Part shown: piece by piece, positions 19,816-31,289 of the stretch
Numbering within the stretch: position 1 is the first letter of the stretch
Layout of the letters: every line of letters starts with the position of its first letter
NCBI RefSeq assembly: GCF_003171655.1
Contig: NZ_QFZL01000006.1
Location: 121,970-185,969, forward strand
Direction: 5' to 3'
DNA: 64,000 bases
Source: Stakelama portus
GTDB taxonomy: Bacteria > Pseudomonadota > Alphaproteobacteria > Sphingomonadales > Sphingomonadaceae
Program-made: the position numbers and the translations under genes
Notes under the pieces: model-generated
The model's input: only the letters and a program-made list of their open reading frames with translations
Told to the model about the DNA's origin: nothing
The model's database searches: none

Positions 19816-20301
19816 CTACCAGCCATAGCCGTGCCGCAACACCGCTGCGTCCTTTGCCGGCATCCGGTCGAGCAGGACGCGGATGGTATAGGCCCCGTGC
19901 AACACGTCATCCTGCCAGTAGGACCAGTCGTCGATCCAGCGATCCTCGACCACGACCTTCTGTCCGCGCACAAAGCCGGGATGGATCGGATCATTGGCGA
20001 GCACCGCCTCGGTCTGCGTGCCGACGTGCCGTACAACCTCAGCCCAGATGAATTCGACATCGCCGTCGGCACCACCGCGACTTAGGTCGAACTTGATCTT
20101 GAACGCGCTCTCGCCAGAGCGGGGCAAGGCAAGGAGCGCGAAGAAATCGTCCAGTTCTGAAACTGCCCGCTTTTCCGCAGCCGCCATCATCGGATCGTCG
20201 GCGGCAACATAATACGCCGATTTTTGCGCCTGTACGGGGAAAACCGCGACCAACGCCACGAACAGTGCCCCGGCCAGCAATCCCGTTCGGCGTGCGCGCA
20301 T
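19816..20301 (-). CDS. Secreted DUF2314 domain protein
   Basis: 161 aa with a signal peptide (MRARRTGLLAGALFVALVAVFPVQAQ). The mature part carries the DUF2314/YegJ pattern: DDFFALLALPRSGESAFKIKF, EFIWAEVV, then PGFVRGQKVVVEDRWIDDWSY. DUF2314 proteins are of unknown function and are often exported or found next to lipoproteins. It lies 28 bp upstream of the lpdA stop in the opposite sense of operon flow, i.e. downstream of lpdA on the same strand. Confidence 0.8.
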   Translation of the reverse strand: MRARRTGLLAGALFVALVAVFPVQAQKSAYYVAADDPMMAAAEKRAVSELDDFFALLALPRSGESAFKIKFDLSRGGADGDVEFIWAEVVRHVGTQTEAVLANDPIHPGFVRGQKVVVEDRWIDDWSYWQDDVLHGAYTIRVLLDRMPAKDAAVLRHGYGW

Positions 20302-20329
20302 GCCGCTCCCCTCCCCCGAAGGCGTCCCG

Positions 20330-21721
<1,392 letters not shown>

Positions 21722-21730
21722 CTCACGCTC

Positions 21731-21813
21731 CGTTTGCCCTGAGCTTGTCGAAGGGCCGTACTTCTTTGCCACCGTTCGGGAAGAGCAGGGTTTCGACAGG
21801 CTCAGCCCGAACG
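21731..21813. repeat. Inverted pair of sphingomonad-type extragenic repeats
   Basis: Between odhB and lpdA, the element CGTTTGCCCTGAGCTTGTCG (21731-21750) and its relative on the opposite strand (complement of 21788-21813, core CTGAGCCTGTCGAAAC) face each other over about 31 bp. The core CTGAGCYTGTCGAA is shared. Such pairs can fold into a long hairpin in the intercistronic mRNA. Confidence 0.75.
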
Positions 21814-21836
21814 GATGTGGGAAATGTCTCCCGGAT

Positions 21837-23060
21837 TTACAGGTCGATCAGCAGCCGCGTCGGATCCTCGATCGCGTTCTTGACCGCGACGAGGAACGTG
21901 ACCGCTTCGCGACCGTCGATCAGGCGATGGTCATAGCTCAATGCCATATACATCATCGGACGGATCACGATTTCGCCGTTCACGACGACCGGACGGTCCT
22001 CGATGCGGTGCAGGCCGAGCACGGCCGACTGCGGCGGATTGATGATCGGCGTCGACATCAGCGAACCGAACACGCCGCCATTGGAAATGGTGAAGGTGCC
22101 GCCCTTCATTTCTTCCATCTTGAGGTCGCCGGTCTTGGCGCGCTTGCCGAAGTCGCCGATCGTCCGCTCGATTTCGGCAACGCTCATCGCATCGGCCGAG
22201 CGGATGACGGGAACGACCAGACCCTGCGGCGCGGAAACCGCAACCGAGATATCGGCATAATCGTGATAGACGATTTCCTCGCCGTCGATCCGCGCATTGA
22301 CCGCCGGAATATCCTTCAGCGCCATGCACACGGCCTTGGCGAAGAAGCCCATAAAGCCGAGGCGAACGCCATGCTTCTTTTCGAACAGGTCCTTGTACTT
22401 GGCCCGCGCTTCCATGACGGCGGTCATGTCGACATCGTTGAAGGTGGTCAGCAGCGCGGCGGTATCCTGCGCTTCCTTGAGGCGCTTGGCGATCGTCTGA
22501 CGCAGGCGCGTCATCCGCACGCGTTCTTCGTTCCGACCGCCGGCCGGTGCCGAAGCCGCAGGTGCCGGCGCAGCCGCCGGAGCGGGTGTCGGGGCAGGCG
22601 CAGCGCCCTTGTTCGCGGCAGCAGCCTCGACATCTTCCTTGGTGATCCGACCGTCCTTGCCGGTGCCCTGAATCGTCGAGGGATCGACGCCATGTTCGAG
22701 CACCGCGCGACGCACCGACGGAGAGAGCGCGGCGGCAACATCGCCGCTGCTCGCCGGCGCCTGCTGCGCAGCTTCGGCGGGAGCGGGCGCAGGTGCCGGA
22801 GCAGCCTTGGCGCCGCCGCCGCTGCCTTCCTCGACCGAGGCGATCACGGCGCCGACTTCGACGGTATCGCCGGCCTGCACCTTGTGCGCGCCCATCACGC
22901 CGGCGACCGGCGCGGGAACTTCGACCGAAACCTTGTCGGTTTCCAGGCTTGCGATCGGCTCATCGGCGGCGACCGGATCGCCCGGCTGCTTCAGCCATTC
23001 GCCGAGCGTCGCTTCGGTGATCGATTCGCCCAAGGTGGGCACGGTGACGTCGGTTGCCAT
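21837..23060 (-). CDS. odhB: Dihydrolipoyl succinyltransferase (E2 of 2-oxoglutarate dehydrogenase)
   Basis: 407 aa from ATG 23058-23060. N-terminal lipoyl domain with the lipoylated Lys in [11 protein letters not shown] (about residue 43), an Ala/Pro-rich linker, the E3/E1-binding domain ([31 protein letters not shown] segment at about 115-150), a second Ala/Pro linker, and the catalytic acyltransferase domain ending in [13 protein letters not shown] with the active-site HxxxD. It transfers the succinyl group to CoA. Start lies 4 bp from the odhA stop, so tightly coupled. Confidence 0.97.
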   Translation of the reverse strand: MATDVTVPTLGESITEATLGEWLKQPGDPVAADEPIASLETDKVSVEVPAPVAGVMGAHKVQAGDTVEVGAVIASVEEGSGGGAKAAPAPAPAPAEAAQQAPASSGDVAAALSPSVRRAVLEHGVDPSTIQGTGKDGRITKEDVEAAAANKGAAPAPTPAPAAAPAPAASAPAGGRNEERVRMTRLRQTIAKRLKEAQDTAALLTTFNDVDMTAVMEARAKYKDLFEKKHGVRLGFMGFFAKAVCMALKDIPAVNARIDGEEIVYHDYADISVAVSAPQGLVVPVIRSADAMSVAEIERTIGDFGKRAKTGDLKMEEMKGGTFTISNGGVFGSLMSTPIINPPQSAVLGLHRIEDRPVVVNGEIVIRPMMYMALSYDHRLIDGREAVTFLVAVKNAIEDPTRLLIDL

Positions 23061-23064
23061 TGAA

Positions 23065-25995
23065 TCAGCTTTCCTTGGTTCGGCGGATTTCTTCGCGGAC
23101 ATTGTGGCCGAGCGCATGCGCGATCAGCGCTGCCTGTTCGGCCTGATGACGCTTCATCAGACCCGTGGCAGGCGAGGCGGAGGCATGGCGGCCCGCATAT
23201 TGGGCGCGCCGGGGCTTCACGCCGGCCTTGGCCAGCGCTTCCTCGATCAGCGGCTCGACGAAGAACCAGGCTCCGCCATTTTTCGGTTCTTCCTGTGCCC
23301 AGACCACGTCTTCGAGATTGGTCATCCGCGCGAGGCGCACGGCCAGCGGATCGCCCGGGAAGGGATAGAGTTGCTCGATGCGGACGATCTGGGTGTTCTT
23401 GTCCCCCGCCGCGTTGCGCGCCTCGATCAGGTCATAGGCGACCTTGCCGGTGCACAGAACCAGCCGCTTCGTATCCTTGTCGGCCGCCGGATTGGTGTCC
23501 GACAGGATGCGCATGAAATGGCTGTCGCCCTGGAAATCCCGCGCGGTGGAAACCGCCAGCTTGTGCCGCAACAGCGATTTGGGCGTCATCAACACCAGCG
23601 GCTTGCGGAAATTCCGATGCATCTGGCGGCGGAGCAGGTGGAAATAATTGGCCGGCGTGGTGCAGTTGGCGACCTGCATATTATCCTGCGCGCACAATTG
23701 CAGGAAGCGTTCGGGGCGCGCGGAGCTATGCTCGGGGCCCATGCCTTCATATCCGTGCGGCAACAGCATCACCAGGCCGTTGGCGCGCAGCCACTTGGCT
23801 TCGCCGGCGGCGATATACTGATCGATCATGATCTGCGCACCGTTGACGAAATCGCCGAACTGCGCCTCCCACAGCACCAGTGCCTTGGGGTCGGCCAGTG
23901 CATAGCCATATTCGAAACCGAGCACGCCATATTCGCTCAGCGGGCTGTCGAGCACTTCGAACCGGCCATGCGGAATTTCGTTGAGCGGCACATATTTATG
24001 CTCGTCGGTCTGATCGACCCACACCGCATGCCGCTGGCTGAACGTGCCGCGGCCCGAATCCTGGCCCGACAGGCGCACGCCATAGCCTTCCGACAGCAGC
24101 GCTCCGAAAGCGAGTGCCTCGCCGGTCGCCCAGTCGAAATTCTCGCCCGTTTCGAACATCGCCCGCTTGGCGTCGATGACGCGGCCCAGCGTCTTGTGGA
24201 TCGTAAGGCCTTCGGGAATGTCGGTCAGCGTGCGGCCCAGCGAATCGAACAGCTTCTTGTCGATGCCGGTTTCGATGTTGCGGCGCGCATTTTCCGGATC
24301 CACCGGCGCGCCCAGGCCGCTCCAGCGCCCGCCGAACCAGTCCGCCTTGTTGGGCAGATAGGCTTTGCCTGCCTCGAATTCACCTTCGAGCAGCTCGGTG
24401 AAGTTCTTCGTGGTGGCATCGATGAAATTGCCGTCGATCACGCCTTCTTCCTGAAGACGCTTGCCATAGATACGGCTGACCGGCGGATGCTGTTTGATCG
24501 CCGCATACATCAGCGGCTGGGTAAAGCTCGGTTCGTCGCCTTCATTATGGCCGAAGCGGCGATAGCACCACATGTCGATGACGATGTCGCGCTTGAACCG
24601 CTGGCGGAATTCGATCGCCATCTTGCAGGCAAAGGTCACTGCTTCGGGATCATCGCCGTTCACATGGAAGATCGGCGCCTGCACGCCCTTTGCCACGTCC
24701 GACGGATAGGGCGAGGAGCGCGCGAATTGCGGGCTGGTGGTAAAGCCGATCTGGTTGTTGATGACGAAATGGATGCAGCCGCCGGTATTATATCCGCGGA
24801 TGCCGGAAAAGCCGAGCGTCTCCCACACGATACCCTGCCCGGCGAACGCGGCGTCGCCGTGCAGCAGCACCGGCAGCGCTTCCTCATGCGCCTCCAGGTC
24901 GTTGCGCATCGTCTGAAGCGCGCGCACCTTGCCCAGCACGACCGGATCGACTGCTTCCAGATGCGAGGGATTGGCGACCAGCGACATATGGACGCTGATC
25001 CCGTCAAATTCGCGATCGGTGCTGGTGCCCAGGTGATATTTGACGTCGCCCGAACCGCCGACATCGTCGGGGTTCGCCGAACCGCCGGCAAATTCATGGA
25101 AGATCACGCGATAGGGCTTGCCCATCACATTGGCGAGCATGTTCAGGCGACCGCGATGCGCCATGCCGTACACGATTTCGCGCACGCCATATTGGCCGCC
25201 ATATTTGATGATCGCTTCCATCGCCGGGATCATCGCTTCGCCGCCATCAAGGCCGAAACGCTTGGTGCCGACATATTTGCGGCCGAGGAACTTCTCCCAT
25301 TCCTCGGCTTCGATCACCTTGTTCAGAATGGCTTTCTTGCCGTTCTCGGTGAATTCGATCGCCTTGTCGCGCCCTTCCATCCGCTCCTGGAGGAAGCGGC
25401 GCTCCTCGACATCGGCGATGTGCATATATTCCAGGCCGACATTGCCGCAGTAATTGGCGCGCAGGATGTTGACGAGTTCGCGGATCGTCGCGGTTTCGAG
25501 GCCCAGCGCACCGCCCAGATAGACTGGACGGTCAATGTCGCTGTCGGGAAAGCCGTGATATTCGGTCTTCAGATCCTCGGGCATTTCCGAATGGTGCAGG
25601 CCCAGCGGGTCGAGATTCGCCGCCAGATGCCCGCGCACGCGATAGGTGCGGATCAGCATCATCGCGCGGATCGAATCGCCGGCGGCCTGTTTCACCGCAT
25701 CGACGGACGGCGCCGCGGCGGGCTCTGCCGCAGGCTTGCCACCCTTGGCGGGCTTGGCCGCAGGTTCCATCTGCGTCGGATCGAGCGCGGCGGTCAGCGC
25801 ATCGGTATCGCTGAGCGGCCAGTTCTTGCGCTTCCAGCTCGGTCCCGAAACAGTGGTTTCCAGCCCGTCGAACCATTCGCGCCAGCCCGGTTCGACCGAC
25901 GCGGGGTCGGCCTTGAACTTGGCGTAGAGCGTTTCGACAAAGGCGGGGCTCACCCCACCGGCGATATCTGCGAAATCCAGGCCTTCGTAGCCCAT
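23065..25995 (-). CDS. odhA: 2-oxoglutarate dehydrogenase E1 component
   Basis: 976 aa from ATG 25993-25995, preceded by AGGAGG 15-20 bp upstream. N-terminal E2-binding segment ([20 protein letters not shown]), the conserved small-fragment [25 protein letters not shown] region, thiamine diphosphate site (GDAAFAGQG and [10 protein letters not shown]), and C-terminal [10 protein letters not shown]. It decarboxylates 2-oxoglutarate and succinylates the E2 lipoate. The protein is full length, without frameshift. Confidence 0.97.
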   Translation of the reverse strand: MGYEGLDFADIAGGVSPAFVETLYAKFKADPASVEPGWREWFDGLETTVSGPSWKRKNWPLSDTDALTAALDPTQMEPAAKPAKGGKPAAEPAAAPSVDAVKQAAGDSIRAMMLIRTYRVRGHLAANLDPLGLHHSEMPEDLKTEYHGFPDSDIDRPVYLGGALGLETATIRELVNILRANYCGNVGLEYMHIADVEERRFLQERMEGRDKAIEFTENGKKAILNKVIEAEEWEKFLGRKYVGTKRFGLDGGEAMIPAMEAIIKYGGQYGVREIVYGMAHRGRLNMLANVMGKPYRVIFHEFAGGSANPDDVGGSGDVKYHLGTSTDREFDGISVHMSLVANPSHLEAVDPVVLGKVRALQTMRNDLEAHEEALPVLLHGDAAFAGQGIVWETLGFSGIRGYNTGGCIHFVINNQIGFTTSPQFARSSPYPSDVAKGVQAPIFHVNGDDPEAVTFACKMAIEFRQRFKRDIVIDMWCYRRFGHNEGDEPSFTQPLMYAAIKQHPPVSRIYGKRLQEEGVIDGNFIDATTKNFTELLEGEFEAGKAYLPNKADWFGGRWSGLGAPVDPENARRNIETGIDKKLFDSLGRTLTDIPEGLTIHKTLGRVIDAKRAMFETGENFDWATGEALAFGALLSEGYGVRLSGQDSGRGTFSQRHAVWVDQTDEHKYVPLNEIPHGRFEVLDSPLSEYGVLGFEYGYALADPKALVLWEAQFGDFVNGAQIMIDQYIAAGEAKWLRANGLVMLLPHGYEGMGPEHSSARPERFLQLCAQDNMQVANCTTPANYFHLLRRQMHRNFRKPLVLMTPKSLLRHKLAVSTARDFQGDSHFMRILSDTNPAADKDTKRLVLCTGKVAYDLIEARNAAGDKNTQIVRIEQLYPFPGDPLAVRLARMTNLEDVVWAQEEPKNGGAWFFVEPLIEEALAKAGVKPRRAQYAGRHASASPATGLMKRHQAEQAALIAHALGHNVREEIRRTKES

Positions 25996-26212
25996 TGTCA
26001 CTCTTCCCTGCCTCCTTCTCCCAAATCGGGAGAAGTTGCGGAACGCCGGTTCCGGCGCATCCGGAAACGGCAACAGCCGGTGTCAGCATGGGCAGGCACG
26101 GGACGGCGCACGCCGCCCCCCGGCCCATCTGATCGCGGCAACGAACGGATGGTTTAATGCCCGTTCGTTAAAGTCCCTCCCCCGGAGCAAACCCGGGAGA
26201 AGGGGATTTGGT

Positions 26213-27097
26213 TCAGCCCTTCAGGACTTCGACCAGCGTCTCGCCGAGCAGCGAGGGCGAAGGGGAAACGCGGATGCCCGCTTCCTCCATCGCCGCGATC
26301 TTGTCCTCGGCGCCGCCCTGACCGCCCGACACGATCGCGCCGGCATGGCCCATGCGACGGCCCGGAGGCGCCGTGCGACCCGCGATGAAGCCGACCATCG
26401 GCTTTTTGCGGCCCTTTTTGGCTTCGTCCTTCAGGAACTGCGCGGCTTCTTCTTCGGCGCTGCCGCCGATTTCGCCGATCATGATGATCGACTTGGTTTC
26501 GTCGTCGGCGAGGAATTTCTCGAGCACGTCGATGAAATTGGTGCCGTTGACCGGATCGCCGCCGATGCCGACGGCCGTGGTCTGGCCCAGGCCCGCATTG
26601 GTCGTCTGGAACACCGCTTCATAGGTGAGCGTGCCCGAGCGCGACACGACGCCGACCGATCCCTTGGAGAAGATGTTGCCCGGCATGATGCCGATCTTGC
26701 ACTCGCCCGGCGTCAGCACGCCCGGGCAGTTCGGACCGATCAGGCGCGACTTCGAACCCGACAGCGCGCGCTTCACCTTGACCATGTCGAGCACCGGAAT
26801 GCCTTCGGTGATGCACACGATCAGCGGGATTTCCGCGTCGATCGCTTCAAGGATCGAGTCCGCGGCAAAGGGCGGCGGCACATAGATGACCGACGCGTCG
26901 GCGCCGGTCTTGTCCTTGGCTTCGGCGACCGTGTCATAGACCGGCAGACCCAGGCAGGTCTCGCCGCCCTTCCCCGGAGTCACACCCGCCACCATCTGCG
27001 TGCCGTAATCGAGCGCCGCCTGGGTGTGGAACTGACCGGTCGCGCCGGTCATGCCCTGGGTGATGACCTTGGTATTCTTGTCGACGAGAATGCTCAT
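26213..27097 (-). CDS. sucD: Succinyl-CoA synthetase alpha subunit
   Basis: 294 aa from ATG 27095-27097 ([18 protein letters not shown]). CoA-binding Rossmann domain, the [20 protein letters not shown] segment and the phosphohistidine region [19 protein letters not shown] are typical. It makes succinate plus ATP/GTP with the beta subunit SucC. In many alphaproteobacteria sucC lies directly upstream; here that position holds the GIY-YIG unit and mdh, and no sucC is found in the window. Confidence 0.97.
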   Translation of the reverse strand: MSILVDKNTKVITQGMTGATGQFHTQAALDYGTQMVAGVTPGKGGETCLGLPVYDTVAEAKDKTGADASVIYVPPPFAADSILEAIDAEIPLIVCITEGIPVLDMVKVKRALSGSKSRLIGPNCPGVLTPGECKIGIMPGNIFSKGSVGVVSRSGTLTYEAVFQTTNAGLGQTTAVGIGGDPVNGTNFIDVLEKFLADDETKSIIMIGEIGGSAEEEAAQFLKDEAKKGRKKPMVGFIAGRTAPPGRRMGHAGAIVSGGQGGAEDKIAAMEEAGIRVSPSPSLLGETLVEVLKG

Positions 27098-27118
27098 CCG
27101 CCAGCCATTCCTTTCAGT

Positions 27119-27148
27119 CGTCACCCCGGCGTAGGCCGGGGTCCAGTT
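27119..27148 (+). repeat. Left arm, REP-like palindromic repeat
   Basis: Begins CGTCACCCCGGCGTAGGCCG and ends with GGGTCCAGTT. It has an internal 7-bp stem (CCCCGGC/GCCGGGG). Exact reverse complement of 27479-27508. Confidence 0.95.
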
Positions 27149-27412
27149 TTACATCAGCGTCGGAAAGAGATCGTGCCAATCGGGGTTCATTTCCTCGATC
27201 TCGCGCAATTTCCAAGCCCGCCGCCACTCCTTCATCTGCCTCTCTCGCCGGATCGCAGAATCGATACGATCATAGACCTCGAACCAGACCAAATATTTGC
27301 AGCCATAGCGTTTGGTGAAGCCATCAAGCGCACCTTCGCGGTGCTGCCATGCCCGTTTCACCAGATCGCCCGTCACTCCGATGTACAGCGTCCCGTTGCG
27401 TCCGCTGGCCAT
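27149..27412 (-). CDS. GIY-YIG nuclease superfamily protein, 5' end questionable
   Basis: 87 aa from ATG 27410-27412. The YIG half of the fold is present (NGTLYIGVTGDLVKRAWQHR), followed by Lys/Tyr/Trp-rich DGFTKRYGCKYLVWFEVYD, a catalytic-type Glu region AIRRERQMKEWRRAWKLREI and NPDWHDLF. The GIY half (Y-V-Y-I) is encoded in the same frame but just upstream of the ATG (27413-27424), and no standard start precedes it before the in-frame TAG at 27458-27460. So either a rare start codon is used or a small indel has removed the original start. Single-domain members of this family (UPF0213-like) are common in alphaproteobacteria and uncharacterised. Confidence 0.75.
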   Translation of the reverse strand: MASGRNGTLYIGVTGDLVKRAWQHREGALDGFTKRYGCKYLVWFEVYDRIDSAIRRERQMKEWRRAWKLREIEEMNPDWHDLFPTLM

Positions 27413-27478
27413 GATGTAGACGTAGCCGCTTCTCCACTTTCCCGTCCCTTCCCGGCACTACGCCCAGTTCTAATGTCG

Positions 27479-27508
27479 AACTGGACCCCGGCCTACGCCG
27501 GGGTGACG
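27479..27508 (-). repeat. Right arm, REP-like palindromic repeat
   Basis: Exact inverted copy of 27119-27148, starting AACTGGACCCCGG and ending GGGGTGACG on the plus strand. It lies 18 bp from the mdh stop codon and 66 bp upstream of the GIY-YIG ATG. Confidence 0.95.
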
Positions 27509-27526
27509 GTTGAACACGGATTGTTT

Positions 27527-28636
<1,110 letters not shown>

Positions 28637-28642
28637 TTATCT

Positions 28643-28659
28643 TTGCAACTAATTCGCAA
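28643..28659 (-). promoter_or_regulatory. Imperfect palindrome upstream of mdh, possible Fur-type operator
   Basis: TTGCAACTAATTCGCAA is a 17-bp imperfect palindrome (TTGC...GCAA arms) in an AT-rich patch about 155 bp before the mdh start. Its TGC-N9-GCA form resembles alphaproteobacterial Fur/Mur boxes. Only one copy was noticed, and binding is not shown. Confidence 0.25.
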
Positions 28660-28674
28660 CTGCAATAAGCGCAG

Positions 28675-29241
28675 TCAGCGCGTGACCCGGGCGCTGGCAA
28701 TCTGAAAGCCGACACCGCCCTGCGCCGCCGAGGTGCCTGGTTCGACGTACAGTGCGACGGTAAAATTCGCCTCGACCCGGACGCCGCCCGGCCAGAACCA
28801 GCTTGCCGCGCCCGAAGGCAGTGTCCGCACCTGCGGTGCGCGTCCCGCCCATTGCGTCAGCGGTTCGATATCGGGCGCGCCGCCCGTTTCATCGAGTATG
28901 CGGCACTCGACCGATCCGGCTCCGGACGTGGCACTGACCTGTGCGACGAACAACACACGGTCGCCATAGACAGCGTTTCGAAACGTGCGCGCGTCCAATG
29001 CGACTCCGGATTTCTCGGCAGCATCCTGCGTTATCGTCAGCAGCTTGCCTGCCGAACTATCCGCGTCGGGCGTGAAAGCGGTCCAGCCCGCAGTTTCTGC
29101 GCGTGCCGCAAGTCCATCCACGCTGTCCAGCGGGGCGCATTGCGCGTCAAACGCAGCGAGCGTCTCGTCGAGCCGCGTGTCGGCCTCGACCGGAGAGAGT
29201 GCCAGGAGAGGCAGCAGCGCCAGCGCAAAATATGGTATCAT
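28675..29241 (-). CDS. Secreted protein of unknown function
   Basis: 188 aa with a short signal peptide (MIPYFALALLPLLALSPVEA). The mature part holds two Cys (QCAPLD near residue 35 and VECRIL near 112) that could pair, and a beta-rich C-terminal half (WFWPGGVRVEANFTVALYVE). I do not recognise a family. It starts 9 bp after the zapE stop, so it probably shares the zapE transcript. Confidence 0.75.
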   Translation of the reverse strand: MIPYFALALLPLLALSPVEADTRLDETLAAFDAQCAPLDSVDGLAARAETAGWTAFTPDADSSAGKLLTITQDAAEKSGVALDARTFRNAVYGDRVLFVAQVSATSGAGSVECRILDETGGAPDIEPLTQWAGRAPQVRTLPSGAASWFWPGGVRVEANFTVALYVEPGTSAAQGGVGFQIASARVTR

Positions 29242-29250
29242 GACTCCACG

Positions 29251-30366
29251 CTAGCTCTCACCATGTCCCTGCGCCAGATATTCGTCCGATCCCATTTCGT
29301 GGATGCGACTGGCGGTACGTTCGAACTCGAAGGCACCATCGCCTGCGACATAAAGGTGATCGGGATCGGCATCGGCCGCAGCGAGCAGCTTTACCTTATG
29401 TTCGTAGAGCGCGTCGATCAGCGTGACGAACCGCGCGGCTTCGTTGCGATTTTCCGGACCGAGCCTTGGAATGCCGACGATGATGACGGTGTGATAACGC
29501 CGGGCAATCGCCAGATAATCGGGCGCGCCGCGCGCTTCGCCGCACAGCCGCTTGAACGAGAAGACGGCGACGCCCTTCAGGCTTTTGGGCACGAACAATG
29601 TGCGCCCGCCCGGCACATCGATTTCCTCCGACGGCACTTTCGCCCGATCCTCGACCGCATAATCGGTCAGGCGGAAAAATGCGTCGGACAGCGTCTGCGT
29701 GGCTTGCGGGCCATTGGGCGTCAGCCAGGTATCGATGCTGCCGAGCCGGGCCAGCCGATAATCGGTCGGCCCGTTGAGTTCGACCACGTCCATCTGAGTC
29801 TCGATCAGTTCGATGAACGGAAGGAACAGCGAGCGATTGAGCCCGTCCTTGTACAGATCGCGCGGCGGCCGGTTCGACGTCGCCACCACCGTGATGCCCA
29901 GATCCATCAATTCGGTGAACAGCCGCGAGAGGATCATCGCGTCGGCCGGGTTGTTGACCACCATCTCGTCAAAGGCGAGCACGCGCAAATTGGCGGCGAG
30001 ATCGGCGGCGACGCGGGCGACCGGCTTGTCGGCTGCCTTGCGCCGCTGCACCTCGAGCGCGTCGTGCACTTCGAGCATGAATTCGTGGAAATGCACGCGG
30101 CGCTTGCGGTCGATCTTCAGACAGCCGCTGAACAGGTCCATCAGCATCGATTTGCCGCGCCCGACGCCACCCCACATATAAACGCCGCGCGGTGCCGGTT
30201 CCTTGCGCCCGCCGGCGATCCGCCACAACAGGCTGCCCTTGCGCGGCCCGCGTTCGAGTTCATAAGCCAGCTTGTCGAGCCGATGCGCAGCGGCGGATTG
30301 TTCGGCATCGGGGCGCAGTTCGCCTGCGGCCACCAGCGCCTCATATCGCGCGAGGACGCCGGTCAC
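29251..30366 (-). CDS. zapE: Cell division protein ZapE (AFG1-like ATPase)
   Basis: 371 aa from GTG 30364-30366, overlapping the thioesterase stop as GTGA. AFG1/LACE1 family: Walker A YMWGGVGRGKSMLMDLF, Walker B RVLAFDEMVVN, and the family segments FHEFMLEVHDAL, VVATSNRPPRDLYKDGLNR and FLPFIELIE. ZapE is a cytoplasmic ATPase that destabilises FtsZ rings under stress in enterobacteria and is conserved next to TCA genes in sphingomonads. Confidence 0.94.
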   Translation of the reverse strand: MTGVLARYEALVAAGELRPDAEQSAAAHRLDKLAYELERGPRKGSLLWRIAGGRKEPAPRGVYMWGGVGRGKSMLMDLFSGCLKIDRKRRVHFHEFMLEVHDALEVQRRKAADKPVARVAADLAANLRVLAFDEMVVNNPADAMILSRLFTELMDLGITVVATSNRPPRDLYKDGLNRSLFLPFIELIETQMDVVELNGPTDYRLARLGSIDTWLTPNGPQATQTLSDAFFRLTDYAVEDRAKVPSEEIDVPGGRTLFVPKSLKGVAVFSFKRLCGEARGAPDYLAIARRYHTVIIVGIPRLGPENRNEAARFVTLIDALYEHKVKLLAAADADPDHLYVAGDGAFEFERTASRIHEMGSDEYLAQGHGES

Positions 30367-30809
30367 GGGCGCGGCGATGATTTGCGGACGGTGCCGGTGA
30401 AACTGGCAAGAACCGTATCGTCCTGTTTCACCAACCCGCGCATGAACAACAATCGCCCGGTCTCACGCAGCAATTCGACTTCCGCCACAATCGGATCGCC
30501 GATCCGGCTGGGGGCGATGAACTGCGCCGACAGGTCGAGCGTCACAGCCTCGGCGGCGGATATCGATCCGAACGTGCGCGCAGCGGCGAACAGGGCGACA
30601 TCCATGAAGCCCAGCAGCGCGCCGCCATGCGTCGAATCGGCCAGGTTCGAATGGCGCCGCCCGGTCGTCATCCGCACCAGCGCCTTATCGCCCTCCATCC
30701 GGGTCAGGATCGGACCGAGAAAGGCGTTGAACCGCGTCGTATCGCGCAGTTCCCAGCGCATCCAGCCGGGATGTTCCGGGTCGGGGGCAAAGGAAAAGGG
30801 GTCGGACAT
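30363..30809 (-). CDS. PaaI-type hot-dog thioesterase
   Basis: 148 aa from ATG 30807-30809 (MSDPFSFAPDPEHPG). The hot-dog fold signature is present: NLADSTHGGALLGFMDVAL, with the Asp/Asn and HGG region of the PaaI active site, and LDLSAQFIAPSRIGDPIVAEVE. Likely hydrolyses an acyl- or aryl-CoA; substrate unknown. Its stop overlaps the zapE start by 4 bp. Confidence 0.85.
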   Translation of the reverse strand: MSDPFSFAPDPEHPGWMRWELRDTTRFNAFLGPILTRMEGDKALVRMTTGRRHSNLADSTHGGALLGFMDVALFAAARTFGSISAAEAVTLDLSAQFIAPSRIGDPIVAEVELLRETGRLLFMRGLVKQDDTVLASFTGTVRKSSPRP

Positions 30810-30826
30810 AAGCGCGTACAGGCGGC

Positions 30827-31258
30827 TCAGACTCGCGTATGCATCGCTTCGAACCGGGGCAGGTCCGGATCGAAGCGGTCCCACGCCACCGCTTCCTTCA
30901 TATAGATCACGGCCTCGGGCGAGATGACGTTGGGATCGTCCAGCGATCCGCTCTGCACCAGGATAATATCGCCGGGCAGGTCGCCTGAGGTGTAGATGCG
31001 GCCCGCGCATTCGCCGCAGAAATGGCGCGTAACCTTGCCGCCGGTTTCGCCGACATTGGTGAAGGTGCGCGGCGTGCCGTCAAGCGCGAGCTGGTCGCGA
31101 TGGACGGCGATGATCGTGGTGTGGCCGGTGCCGGTCGCCTTTTGACAATCCTTGCAGCAGCATTGAACGACGCGGCGAGTCGGACCGGTCAACCGATAGC
31201 GCAGGGCGCCGCAAAGACACCCACCGTCAACTTCGACGCCCTCGGCAATTCCGGTCAT
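30827..31258 (-). CDS. GFA-family (CENP-V/GFA domain) zinc protein
   Basis: 143 aa from ATG 31256-31258, with GGAGAGAAG just upstream. Zinc-site motifs of the GFA fold: GGCLCGALRY (CxCG), VVQCCCKDCQKATG and RHFCGECAGRIY. The founding member was named glutathione-dependent formaldehyde-activating enzyme, but most homologues lack demonstrated activity, so a glutathione-adduct role is only a family-based guess. Confidence 0.88.
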   Translation of the reverse strand: MTGIAEGVEVDGGCLCGALRYRLTGPTRRVVQCCCKDCQKATGTGHTTIIAVHRDQLALDGTPRTFTNVGETGGKVTRHFCGECAGRIYTSGDLPGDIILVQSGSLDDPNVISPEAVIYMKEAVAWDRFDPDLPRFEAMHTRV

Positions 31259-31289
31259 TCGCTTCTCTCCGCGCGTTGCTCCCGACGGG

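Larger units (their letters stand above)
27119..27508. mobile_element. 390-bp inverted-repeat-bounded unit carrying a GIY-YIG gene (candidate REP-associated element)
   Basis: The unit is bounded by a perfect 30-bp inverted repeat: 27119-27148 and 27479-27508 are exact reverse complements. Each arm itself contains a hairpin (CCCCGGC, 4-nt loop, GCCGGGG), i.e. a REP-like palindrome. The only gene inside encodes a GIY-YIG nuclease-like protein whose stop codon directly touches the left arm. The unit separates mdh from sucD. No target duplication is obvious at the borders. Calling it mobile is inference. Confidence 0.5.

Noticed and set aside
26015..26035. Hairpin CTTCTCCC/GGGAGAAG upstream of odhA as a terminator
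   Set aside because: No T run in the transcribed direction and short stem; more likely a minor repeat fragment or chance.
22807..26157. 1116-codon open frame opposite odhA and odhB
   Set aside because: It is antisense to two clear TCA genes, rich in His/Arg/Asp as GC-skewed shadow frames are, and has no recognisable domain.
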